Shown here: in pieces, positions 6,680 to 12,303 of the stretch
How the letters are laid out: each line of letters begins with the position of its first letter
How positions within the stretch are numbered: the first letter of the stretch is position 1
Translations under genes and position numbers: made by a program
NCBI GenBank assembly: GCA_021792485.1
Contig: JAJYUO010000016.1
Location: 1-12,303 of the forward strand
Reading direction: 5' to 3'
Source of the DNA: Thermoplasmata archaeon
GTDB lineage: Archaea; Thermoplasmatota; Thermoplasmata; Lutacidiplasmatales; UBA184
Length of the DNA: 12,303 bases
The notes under the pieces: model-generated
Databases searched by the model: none
Told to the model about the DNA's origin: nothing
What the model saw: only the letters and a program-made list of their open reading frames with translations

Positions 6680-7720
6680 GTGGATCTGATCACCCACGTG
6701 CTCATCGCCTACTTGGTCACGCTCGGCCTGGTCGGGTTCCACGTCCAGTACCTTGCGGCGGGGGCTCTGGCCGGAGGACTTCCGGATGCCGACGCGCTAC
6801 TCTTCCCGCTCGCCCGCCGCTGGCCGATCCTCTCGCACCGCGGGATCACGCATTCGTTCCTGGGGATCACGGTCATCGCGCTCGGCGGGGCGCTCATCGC
6901 ACCGCTGATCCTCCCGGGGTCGGTGCTGATCTACTTTGCCGTGTTCCTCCTCGGCGGCGCTCTGCACATCCTCCTGGACGGCTTCACGAACTACTCGGTC
7001 CCTCCCCTGTTGCCGTTTTCTCGAAGGCGGGTCGCGTTTGACGCCGAAAGGGCGGTGAACTTCTTCGTGCTGATCTTCAGCGTCGTATCGATGTACGTGC
7101 TGCTCGGGGTCGAGCGGAACGTGGTCGCGCTGGACATCTACTGGGCGAGCGTCTACTTCCTGGGCGCCTTCTTCGCGCTCTACCTCGGATTGAGACTCGG
7201 CGCGCGGTTGTGGTTGGGACGGAATGCCCGCGCCTACGGAGCGTTCGATTACATCGTCCCGACCGAGAACCCGTTCGTCTGGTTCCTCTTCGGGGAGTCC
7301 CGCGAGGGGGACCGTCTCCACCGGAGCTTGGGCCGGTACGTCGTCGGGCGGGGTCTTCAAGGACCGTACACGCTTGACCTTCCCGTGGCGGCTCCTACGC
7401 CGGGGAGTTCGGCACCCATCGAGAGCGCGGCCGCGGCACTCGAGCGCTCCTACCCGTTGTTGGCCCGAGAGCCGGCCGGTCGCTTCGGACGGATGGCCGA
7501 GGAGACGCACATGTTCGCGCGCGCGGACCGGACCGCGGAAGGCGGATGGATCGCGCGCTGGTACTCGATCGAGTTCGGGATGCTGGGCCGATGGATGACG
7601 ATCGAGGTCTCGTTCCCTCCGGGGGACGTCCCTCCGAAGATCGATCGCGCCTTCCGTCGGATCGTGATGCCGTGGAGCGACCCGGCGTCTTCCGGACCGC
7701 AGCGTGCGACGGCCCCGTAG
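6680..7720 (+). CDS. Membrane-bound metal-dependent hydrolase, YdjM/DUF457 family
   Basis: This 346-residue integral membrane protein has the metal-ligand pattern of the YdjM/DUF457 family: His 6 in an N-terminal THVLIA helix, LPDAD at 34-38, HRGITHS at 53-59 and HILLD at 96-100. Hydrophobic segments lie at about 8-32, 60-95, 125-145 and 155-172. The soluble C-terminal half (about 185-346) begins with PTENPFVWFLF, a segment that recurs in archaeal members. Some family members are called LexA-regulated inner-membrane hydrolases, but the substrate is unknown and I assign none. The GTG at 6680 is kept because the next start (6698) would remove His 6; its ribosome site is weak (AAGGCG, 6671-6676). 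It may be transcribed with aEF1B. Confidence 0.85.
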   Translation: MDLITHVLIAYLVTLGLVGFHVQYLAAGALAGGLPDADALLFPLARRWPILSHRGITHSFLGITVIALGGALIAPLILPGSVLIYFAVFLLGGALHILLDGFTNYSVPPLLPFSRRRVAFDAERAVNFFVLIFSVVSMYVLLGVERNVVALDIYWASVYFLGAFFALYLGLRLGARLWLGRNARAYGAFDYIVPTENPFVWFLFGESREGDRLHRSLGRYVVGRGLQGPYTLDLPVAAPTPGSSAPIESAAAALERSYPLLAREPAGRFGRMAEETHMFARADRTAEGGWIARWYSIEFGMLGRWMTIEVSFPPGDVPPKIDRAFRRIVMPWSDPASSGPQRATAP

Positions 7721-7734
7721 CGGCGCTGCCGCCG

Positions 7735-7763
7735 TCTTCGCGTCGGGTACCGGGACGCGTAGA
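7735..7763. promoter_or_regulatory. Imperfect inverted repeat upstream of the SDR gene, abutting its TATA-like box
   Basis: The left arm TCTTCGCGTC (7735-7744) and right arm GACGCGTAGA (7754-7763) are inverted complements at 9 of 10 positions, around a 9-base spacer containing GGTACC. The right arm runs into GATATA (7762-7767). It could be an operator for a dimeric regulator that covers the factor B/TATA region, or a transcript-end hairpin for the gene stopping at 7720, 14 bases upstream. There is no U-tract. Confidence 0.45.
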
Positions 7764-7769
7764 TATAGG
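7761..7769 (+). promoter_or_regulatory. Candidate TATA box of the SDR gene
   Basis: AGATATAGG is the only AT-rich hexamer cluster in the 121-base spacer between the hydrolase stop and the SDR start. A transcription start would be expected near 7788-7795, about 50 bases before the preferred ATG at 7842. It is supported by position and composition only. Confidence 0.4.
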
Positions 7770-7841
7770 CCCGGCGGATGGGATCTTCCGGCGGACGGCC
7801 GGCAGGTGATCCTTTCCGGAGCCCGTTTGCAGAGAGAGTCG

Positions 7842-8732
7842 ATGGCCTCGATTCCCGCGGCCGCAGCGCGGATGGATGGCAAACGCGTCGTGCTGACCGG
7901 CGCAAGCTCCGGGATCGGAGCCGTGCTCGCGATAGCGCTCGGACGCGCCGGGGCCGAGATGCTGCTCGTCGGGCGGGACCCCCGCCGGACCGAGTCGATC
8001 GAGAGACGGGTGACGGAGGCAGGGGGTCGAGCGCGTAGCTATACGACCGACCTCGCGGATTCAACGTCGACCCGAGACCTCGCCGAAACGTTGCGGACGG
8101 AAAACTCCCGGATCGACGTGCTGATCAACAACGCGGGGGCGATCCACCATGCGTTCGCGACCACGCCGTCCAACGACGAACGAACCTTCGGGCTCAACGT
8201 GCTGGCTCCGTTCCTCCTCTCCGAGACGCTGCTGCCGTCGCTCGCGGCGTCCGGGGCCGGTCGGGTCGTGAACGTGTCGAGCTCGGTCCACGGAATGGGC
8301 GTCATCGACTTCGAGGATCTCGACCGCCGAAAGCACTACAGCGGTTGGGCGGCGTACGCGCAGTCGAAGCTCGCCCTCTTGCTGCTCACCTACGAGGCCG
8401 CGCGTCGCCACGCCGATCGGCCGGTGACGTTCAACGCATGCCATCCGGGGTTCGTGCGGAGCCGCTTCGGCGACGAAGGCTCCACGGGGCTCCGGGGGGC
8501 CCTCTTCGGTGCGGGCAAGCGGATTGCGTCGATCTCCCCCGAGCGGGGCGCAAAGACGCCGCTCTACCTCGCGACGGCGCCCGAGGTCGCTCATACGAGC
8601 GGGGCGTACTATGTCCGGTGCCGTCCGCATCGCTCGAGCGCCGCGTCGCTCGACGTGGGAGTGGCGCAGCGTCTTTGGAAGGTCTGCGAGCGACGCTCGG
8701 GTCTCGCCGAGCTCCCGGCTAGCGCTGACTAG
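7842..8732 (+). CDS. Short-chain dehydrogenase/reductase, retinol-dehydrogenase-like
   Basis: This 296-residue NAD(P)-dependent oxidoreductase has a classical Rossmann core. The cofactor loop TGASSGIG is at 19-26, NNAG at 96-99, the structural Asn in LNVLAPF at 119, catalytic Ser in VNVSSS at 144-148, and YAQSK giving Tyr 172 and Lys 176. GRDPRR after strand 2 (44-49) is basic and suggests NADP(H). The end, with SGAYYV, ALD-type and RLWKVCE-like segments, resembles the RDH11-14/WW-oxidoreductase branch; the substrate is unknown. The frame extends upstream. GTG 7806, TTG 7827 (after GGAG at 7817-7820), ATG 7842 and ATG 7872 are all possible starts, and 7842 is a compromise. The stop overlaps the convergent small minus-strand gene by 14 bases. 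Confidence 0.88.
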   Translation: MASIPAAAARMDGKRVVLTGASSGIGAVLAIALGRAGAEMLLVGRDPRRTESIERRVTEAGGRARSYTTDLADSTSTRDLAETLRTENSRIDVLINNAGAIHHAFATTPSNDERTFGLNVLAPFLLSETLLPSLAASGAGRVVNVSSSVHGMGVIDFEDLDRRKHYSGWAAYAQSKLALLLLTYEAARRHADRPVTFNACHPGFVRSRFGDEGSTGLRGALFGAGKRIASISPERGAKTPLYLATAPEVAHTSGAYYVRCRPHRSSAASLDVGVAQRLWKVCERRSGLAELPASAD

Positions 8733-9051
8733 GTTCGAGCGTCGGGGTCGCCCGGAAGCGACTCGGCCGACCCTCAAGGCGCAATCGCGCGTCGTATCGC
8801 TCGAGCTGGATCCGGTGCTCCGGGCAGAGAAGGAATCGCCGAAAGGAAGCCGGTCCGCTCGCCGGGTCGTCGCCGGCGGAGCAGAGCTCGACCTCGATCG
8901 GTCGATCGTCGCAGGGCCCCCCGTCGCCGACCGTCGGATCGCCGACGATCGGCCGGTAGGCGTAGTCGAACGCCCGACCCATCTCGCACAACGGTCGCTG
9001 GAAGATGGAGCTCAAACGGTCCCACCCCTCGAGGAGCGAGGCGGTCGCCAC
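8719..9051 (-). CDS. Small orphan protein with Cys/His motif
   Basis: I do not recognise this 110-residue protein. It is called as real because its composition is balanced (Phe, Tyr, Trp, Ile, Leu spread along it), whereas the overlapping plus-strand frames are Arg-rich shadows, and because it fills an otherwise empty 350-base stretch. The N-terminal third (GWDRLSSIF, MGRAFDYAYRP) looks helical and amphipathic. The middle is acidic, with several Cys (PCDDRP, ELCSAG). A final LCPEHRIQLERYDARL offers a C-x2-H pair that could bind metal with the earlier Cys. The start is GTG 9051; ATG 8982 would give 87 residues. It is divergent from the methyltransferase, with 31 bases between starts. Confidence 0.5.
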   Translation of the reverse strand: MATASLLEGWDRLSSIFQRPLCEMGRAFDYAYRPIVGDPTVGDGGPCDDRPIEVELCSAGDDPASGPASFRRFLLCPEHRIQLERYDARLRLEGRPSRFRATPTLEPSQR

Positions 9052-9060
9052 GATTAAGCC
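9052..9060 (+). promoter_or_regulatory. Possible weak TATA element for a leaderless methyltransferase transcript
   Basis: GATTAAG is the only AT-rich run in the 31-base divergent spacer, and its centre lies about 28 bases before the ATG at 9083. That is the expected TATA-to-start distance for a leaderless archaeal mRNA, and no Shine-Dalgarno site precedes that ATG. The match to a TATA consensus is poor. Confidence 0.25.
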
Positions 9061-9082
9061 CTACCGTGGATGGTCGCGGCCG

Positions 9083-10177
9083 ATGGACCCTTCGAACCCG
9101 CTCGCTGCGCCGCAGAGCACTCGTCGGTTCGTTCGTAGGATCCTGCGGGCGTACGCGGATGCCGAGCTGGCGATGATGATCCACCTCGGCCATGCTACCG
9201 GCCTCTGGTCGGTCCTCGCGCAGGGACCCGGGACCGCCCGGGAGCTCGCACGTCGTGCGAACCGAGACGAGCGCTACGTCCGCGAATGGCTCTGCGCCGT
9301 GGCGGCGGCGCGGATCGTGGCGTACGATGCGCGTACCGATCGCTTTTCTCTGGCGCCTGCCCGGGCCCGGGCACTCAGCGGATCGTCGATCTACAACATG
9401 GCCCCGGGGAGCCAGCTGGTCGCTCTCGGGGCCCGGAACCTCGATCGGATCGCGGCGGCGTTCGCCACCGGCGAGGGTATCCCGTACTCGGCGTACCTCC
9501 CCGCCTTTCCGAGGATCATGGATGAGATGAACCGTCGGCGCTTGGATGCGCTGCTGGTTTCGGCGTACCTGCCGCTCCTTCCTGGGATCTCCGAGGAGCT
9601 CGCGGAAGGAATCCGCGTCGCCGACTTCGCCACCGGTAGCGGCCACGCGCTGAACCTTCTCGCTCGGGCGTTCCCCCGCTCCCGCTTCTTCGGGTTCGAC
9701 CGGGCCGCGGAACCGCTCGCGCGCGCCCGGGCGGAGGCGAAGTCCGCAGGTATTCGAAACGTCCGATTCGTGCGGGCGGAGGCGAGTGCGCTACGTCGTT
9801 TCGGGCCGTTCGATCTCGTAACGATGTTCGACGCGATCCACGATATGGGGCAGCCGGAGACGACCGTAACGAGTGTCGTCCGGGCCCTCCGCCCCGGGGG
9901 CCGGTTCCTTGCCCAGGAACCCCGTGCGTCCAGCGAGCTGTCGGAGAACATCGGTCGCACCGGAGCCCGGTTCCTCTATGGAATCTCCGTGACCTACTGC
10001 CTGCCGGTCTCCCGCAGCGGCGGGCCCGGCGGACTCGGTACGTGCTGGGGCGAACGACGCGCGAAGGCGCTCCTGAGAGCATCGGGCCTCACCGAGATCC
10101 GGGTTCACGAGGCTCCGGGCAACGCGCTCGCGCTCGTGTTCACGGCGCGTCGCCCCTATTCGCGCCGGCCCCGTTAA
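9083..10177 (+). CDS. Winged-helix plus class I SAM-dependent methyltransferase (Rv2258c-like)
   Basis: This 364-residue protein has two parts. Residues about 25-95 form a winged-helix-like domain (GLWSVLA, TARELARRANRDERYVREWL, then a DRFSL wing), the dimerisation type seen in plant O-methyltransferase-like and Rv2258c-like enzymes. Residues about 175-355 form the SAM-binding Rossmann fold: motif I VADFATGSGHALNLLARAFP (179-198), acidic motif II GFDRA (204-208), FDAIHDM (249-255) and ALRPGGRFL (268-276). Motif I reads DFATGSG where DxGCGxG is usual. The acceptor is unknown; such enzymes methylate small molecules, and some are annotated as regulators because of the winged helix. The ATG at 9083 is chosen over an upstream ATG at 9005, which would overlap the divergent gene. 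The hydrolase follows after 32 bases. Confidence 0.85.
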   Translation: MDPSNPLAAPQSTRRFVRRILRAYADAELAMMIHLGHATGLWSVLAQGPGTARELARRANRDERYVREWLCAVAAARIVAYDARTDRFSLAPARARALSGSSIYNMAPGSQLVALGARNLDRIAAAFATGEGIPYSAYLPAFPRIMDEMNRRRLDALLVSAYLPLLPGISEELAEGIRVADFATGSGHALNLLARAFPRSRFFGFDRAAEPLARARAEAKSAGIRNVRFVRAEASALRRFGPFDLVTMFDAIHDMGQPETTVTSVVRALRPGGRFLAQEPRASSELSENIGRTGARFLYGISVTYCLPVSRSGGPGGLGTCWGERRAKALLRASGLTEIRVHEAPGNALALVFTARRPYSRRPR

Positions 10178-10188
10178 GTGCTCCGGCC

Positions 10189-10198
10189 GCGGTACCGC
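10189..10198. repeat. Perfect 10-base palindrome between methyltransferase and hydrolase
   Basis: GCGGTACCGC is self-complementary and lies in the 32-base spacer, 11 bases before the ATG at 10210. It shares the GGTACC core with the spacer of the dyad at 7735-7763. It may be an operator or a chance GC-rich palindrome. Confidence 0.3.
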
Positions 10199-10209
10199 AC
10201 CGGTATTCG

Positions 10210-11040
10210 ATGCCCGTCGCGGAGCTAGGGACCGTCCGGATCCGGTACGAGCGCTACGGAGACGCGGGAGACCCGCTCGTCCTCGTGCACGGTTCGTGGG
10301 TGGATCATCGCACCTGGGGCCGCGTCGCTCCCTCTCTCGGCGATTCGATGAGGGTGCTCGCCTACGACCGCCGGGGCCACGGGGGAAGCACGGGGCCGGT
10401 CCGGACGCACCCGGTGAAGGACGACGCCGAGGATCTCGCCGATTTCCTGGTAGCGACCGACCTCTACCCCGCCCACATCGTCGCGCACTCCTACGGTGGC
10501 TGCGTCGCGTTCCGTCTCGCCGGGACGCGGCCGGAGCTCGTGCGCGCCGTGGTCGTCCACGAGCCCCCCGGCCTCGGTTTTCTGGAGGACGACCCGGCCA
10601 GCGCGCTCGAAGCGCGCGCGCTCCGGGCCGGGGTGAACCAGCTCCAGCAGTCCGTCCGGCAGGGAGCGGTCGATTTCGCCGCGCGCACGTTCGTGACGGC
10701 GTTCGCCCAAGACCCTGGGGCTTGGGATCGCATGCCGGCGGAGACGAAGGCGACGTTCCTCGCGAATGCGCCGCGCTGGCTCGAGGAGGTATCCGACCCG
10801 GAGATCGATCGCCCGGACGTTAGCGGTCTTTCCGAGTCGATGAGCCCGGTCCTCCTGACCGAGGGAACGGAGAGCCCGCCGTTCCTCCGCCGGATGACGG
10901 AGGCGCTGGCACATCGGCTGGGCAACGTCTACCTAGAGCGTGTGCCGGATGCGGGGCACTTTCCCCACCTGACGCGGCCCGCCCAGTACGTCGGGTTGCT
11001 CCACCGCTTCCTCGTCGAGCGGGACGTACCGGCGATGTGA
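10210..11040 (+). CDS. Alpha/beta-fold hydrolase
   Basis: This 276-residue cytosolic enzyme of the alpha/beta hydrolase superfamily shows the core elements in order: PLVLVHGSW (22-30) with the oxyanion-hole HG, AYDRRGHGGS (51-60), the nucleophile elbow AHSYGG with Ser 94 (92-97), a cap region at about 120-205, and DAGHFPHL with the likely catalytic His 250 (247-254). The usual acid strand reads PVLLTEGTESPPF (213-225), so the acid would be a Glu (218 or 221) or lie elsewhere. The substrate (ester, lactone, amide or epoxide) cannot be told. The ATG at 10210 gives a family-typical N-terminus, with no Shine-Dalgarno site visible. It runs in the same direction as the methyltransferase 32 bases upstream, so co-transcription is plausible. 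Confidence 0.88.
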   Translation: MPVAELGTVRIRYERYGDAGDPLVLVHGSWVDHRTWGRVAPSLGDSMRVLAYDRRGHGGSTGPVRTHPVKDDAEDLADFLVATDLYPAHIVAHSYGGCVAFRLAGTRPELVRAVVVHEPPGLGFLEDDPASALEARALRAGVNQLQQSVRQGAVDFAARTFVTAFAQDPGAWDRMPAETKATFLANAPRWLEEVSDPEIDRPDVSGLSESMSPVLLTEGTESPPFLRRMTEALAHRLGNVYLERVPDAGHFPHLTRPAQYVGLLHRFLVERDVPAM

Positions 11041-11045
11041 CGTGC

Positions 11046-11069
11046 CGGGCCGCCCAATCTGGCGGACCG
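11046..11069. terminator. GC-rich hairpin between convergent genes
   Basis: Stem CCGCC/GGCGG (11050-11054 with 11061-11065) encloses a 6-base loop and is extended past a G/A mismatch by CGG/CCG (11046-11048 with 11067-11069). It sits in the 41-base space between the hydrolase stop (11040) and the minus-strand antiporter stop (11082), so it could end either transcript. There is no T-rich tract, which archaeal termination usually uses, so the role is tentative. Confidence 0.4.
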
Positions 11070-11081
11070 ACCACCCGCTCG

Positions 11082-12303
11082 CTACGGGTTCCGATAGGTC
11101 GCTGGAGACGACATCGGAATCTGGGCGTCTCGATCCAGGAAGACGTGCGCCGTCATGAGCACGTCCGTTCCGATGATGACGATCAAGGCTGGGAACAGCA
11201 GGGAGTTCATCGCCGGGATGAGGGCGACGGCGAGGATCAGCAGGACCGCGTTGGTGAGTCCTCGACCGTAGAGGCCGGCGAGACGGCGCGACTCCTTCGG
11301 CGAGATCCACTGGCGGCTTCCGAGCTCAACGAGCACGTAGCGCCGCACGAGGAGCAGGACGAACGGCAACGCGACGGCCGTCGCCGCCATCATGATCCCC
11401 AGGGGCTGGATCGGGACGATGACACCGAGGATCACGAGAAAGAGCGCGCGAAGGACGAACGCGATGTCGTTGTGGACCTGACGGACGCTGGGATCGAAGG
11501 CGAAGTGGCTGGGGGTCGTCCGCGGCAGCCATCGGTGAAAGAACGCGTCGTTCCCCAGGACCACGCCCATTACGAGCGCCGCGAAGATTCCCGATCCGTC
11601 GAGGTACTGGGTTCCCGCGTAGACGACGAGCAAGAGTCCCATCACGGCAAGCCCCGCGTAGACCCGCTGCTGCCATCGGGCGAGGAACTCGATCGCGGCG
11701 AGGCCGCCGAGCACCCCGAAGACGATGGCGAGGGGAAGAGGGAGAAGGACCTTCGGGACGATCGCGCCGATGCCGGCATTCGGGCTCGCCAAGATCGAAA
11801 GGAGAACCGTGACCGATAGGACCCCCAGCGTATCCTCGACCGCGAGTTCGAGATTGAGCGTGTCCCGTGACGGGGCGGAGAGAACGACGCGATAGGCCAG
11901 CGGGATCGTCACCGCCCCCGAGATTCCCGCGAGCGCGAGCGCGAAGACGATCGAGGTCAACAGGTCGAAGTTGGTCAGGAACAGAAATGCTGCGACGAAC
12001 AGCACCGCCACCGAGACGCCAAAGCTCAGTACCGCCGCCAGCAGCCCCGCGGCGCCGACAGAACGGGCTTCGTGCGCATTGAAGTCGATCCCGGCATCGT
12101 AGAGGATGATCACCAGCGCGACCGTGCCTACGATCGCACCCAGCTCGGTCACTTGGTTCGGGTTGACGATGTGGAAGACCGGTCCGGCCAGGAGACCGAA
12201 GAGGATCAGCCACAGGACGTCCGGGACGCGGAACCGCTGCGAGAGCGCGTCGCTCCCGAAGGCGATCAGGACCGTCGCGCCGATCAGGAGGATCGCGATG
12301 GTG
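11082..12303 (-). CDS. CPA-superfamily cation/proton antiporter (5'-partial)
   Basis: This is a polytopic membrane protein of the sodium/hydrogen exchanger family (NhaP/KefB-type fold), exchanging Na+ or K+ for H+ across the cytoplasmic membrane. The frame stays open to the right edge: codons upstream of the GTG at 12152 read on through RVPDVLWLILFGLLAGPVF, typical of the family's first helices, so the true start is outside. About 406 residues are visible. Features are VALVIILYDAGID (about 12120-12082), the broken-helix region SGAVTIPLA (about 11918-11892), LAVEDTLGVLSV (about 11846-11811) holding the expected ion-site Asp (codon 11834-11832), and GRGLTNAVL (about 11271-11245). The ion-site pair is Glu-Asp rather than the usual Asn-Asp, Asp-Asp or Gln-Asp. 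No regulatory TrkA-type domain follows; the protein ends soon after the last helix. Confidence 0.9.
   Translation of the reverse strand, partial: TIAILLIGATVLIAFGSDALSQRFRVPDVLWLILFGLLAGPVFHIVNPNQVTELGAIVGTVALVIILYDAGIDFNAHEARSVGAAGLLAAVLSFGVSVAVLFVAAFLFLTNFDLLTSIVFALALAGISGAVTIPLAYRVVLSAPSRDTLNLELAVEDTLGVLSVTVLLSILASPNAGIGAIVPKVLLPLPLAIVFGVLGGLAAIEFLARWQQRVYAGLAVMGLLLVVYAGTQYLDGSGIFAALVMGVVLGNDAFFHRWLPRTTPSHFAFDPSVRQVHNDIAFVLRALFLVILGVIVPIQPLGIMMAATAVALPFVLLLVRRYVLVELGSRQWISPKESRRLAGLYGRGLTNAVLLILAVALIPAMNSLLFPALIVIIGTDVLMTAHVFLDRDAQIPMSSPATYRNP

Noticed and set aside
7771..7795. Direct repeat CCGGCGGA, two copies 17 bases apart
   Set aside because: Short and made of letters common in this GC-rich DNA; too weak to call a site alone, so mentioned only beside the dyad.
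6797..7882. 361-codon minus-strand frame opposite the DUF457 hydrolase
   Set aside because: Charged, motif-free shadow of a gene with clear metal-ligand motifs and membrane helices.
11037..11819. 260-codon plus-strand frame opposite the antiporter
   Set aside because: Extremely Arg/Asp/Glu-rich, the usual reverse image of a membrane-protein gene in GC-rich DNA.
1..12303. CRISPR array, tRNA, rRNA, insertion sequence or prophage genes
   Set aside because: No regularly spaced repeats, cloverleaf-like sequence, transposase or phage motif was seen on either strand.

Overview
This GC-rich 12.3 kb window looks like a chromosomal segment of an uncultured archaeon. The evidence is an AglB/STT3-type oligosaccharyltransferase with the WWDYG motif, next to the archaeal pair formed by a 57-residue zinc-ribbon translation protein and elongation factor 1-beta (aEF1B). 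GTG starts, a 4-base stop/start overlap and short TATA-like boxes also fit. The Thermoplasmatota are my best guess for the lineage, from the style of the AglB lumenal domain, but this is inference. No RNA gene, CRISPR array, insertion sequence or attachment site was seen.

Layout. (1) 3-5300, plus strand: the C-terminal part of an AglB-like oligosaccharyltransferase, open at the left edge. After the usual lumenal domain it continues for about 1,230 residues as a chain of some eleven carboxypeptidase-regulatory/Ig-like beta-sandwich repeats and two NEW3/CARDB-like domains, and ends in a membrane anchor with a short basic cytosolic tail. (2) 5297-6166: a 289-residue sequon-rich secreted membrane-anchored protein whose GTG start overlaps the AglB stop. 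(3) 6202-6375 and 6392-6658: zinc-ribbon protein and aEF1B. (4) 6680-7720: YdjM/DUF457-type membrane metal-dependent hydrolase. (5) 7842-8732: short-chain dehydrogenase of the retinol-dehydrogenase type behind a TATA-like box and a dyad. (6) 8719-9051, minus: a small orphan Cys/His protein. (7) 9083-10177 and 10210-11040: an Rv2258c-like winged-helix methyltransferase and an alpha/beta hydrolase. (8) 11082-12303, minus: a CPA-type cation/proton antiporter, open at the right edge, convergent with the hydrolase across a hairpin. Every stretch longer than about 130 bases is covered by a gene.

How the genes may work together. Genes 1 and 2 look like a translationally coupled cell-surface unit: an N-glycosylation enzyme that carries a huge sequon-studded tail (about 38 N-X-S/T sites by hand count), plus a small partner that is itself sequon-rich and membrane anchored. 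The zinc-ribbon/aEF1B pair is a translation unit that probably has its own promoter inside gene 2. From the dehydrogenase onward the genes look like accessory metabolism (redox, methyl transfer, ester or amide hydrolysis) and ion homeostasis.

The most novel item is the oligosaccharyltransferase/beta-sandwich-tail fusion with its overlapping partner gene. The catalytic N-terminal half of the enzyme lies outside the window, so activity cannot be judged here.
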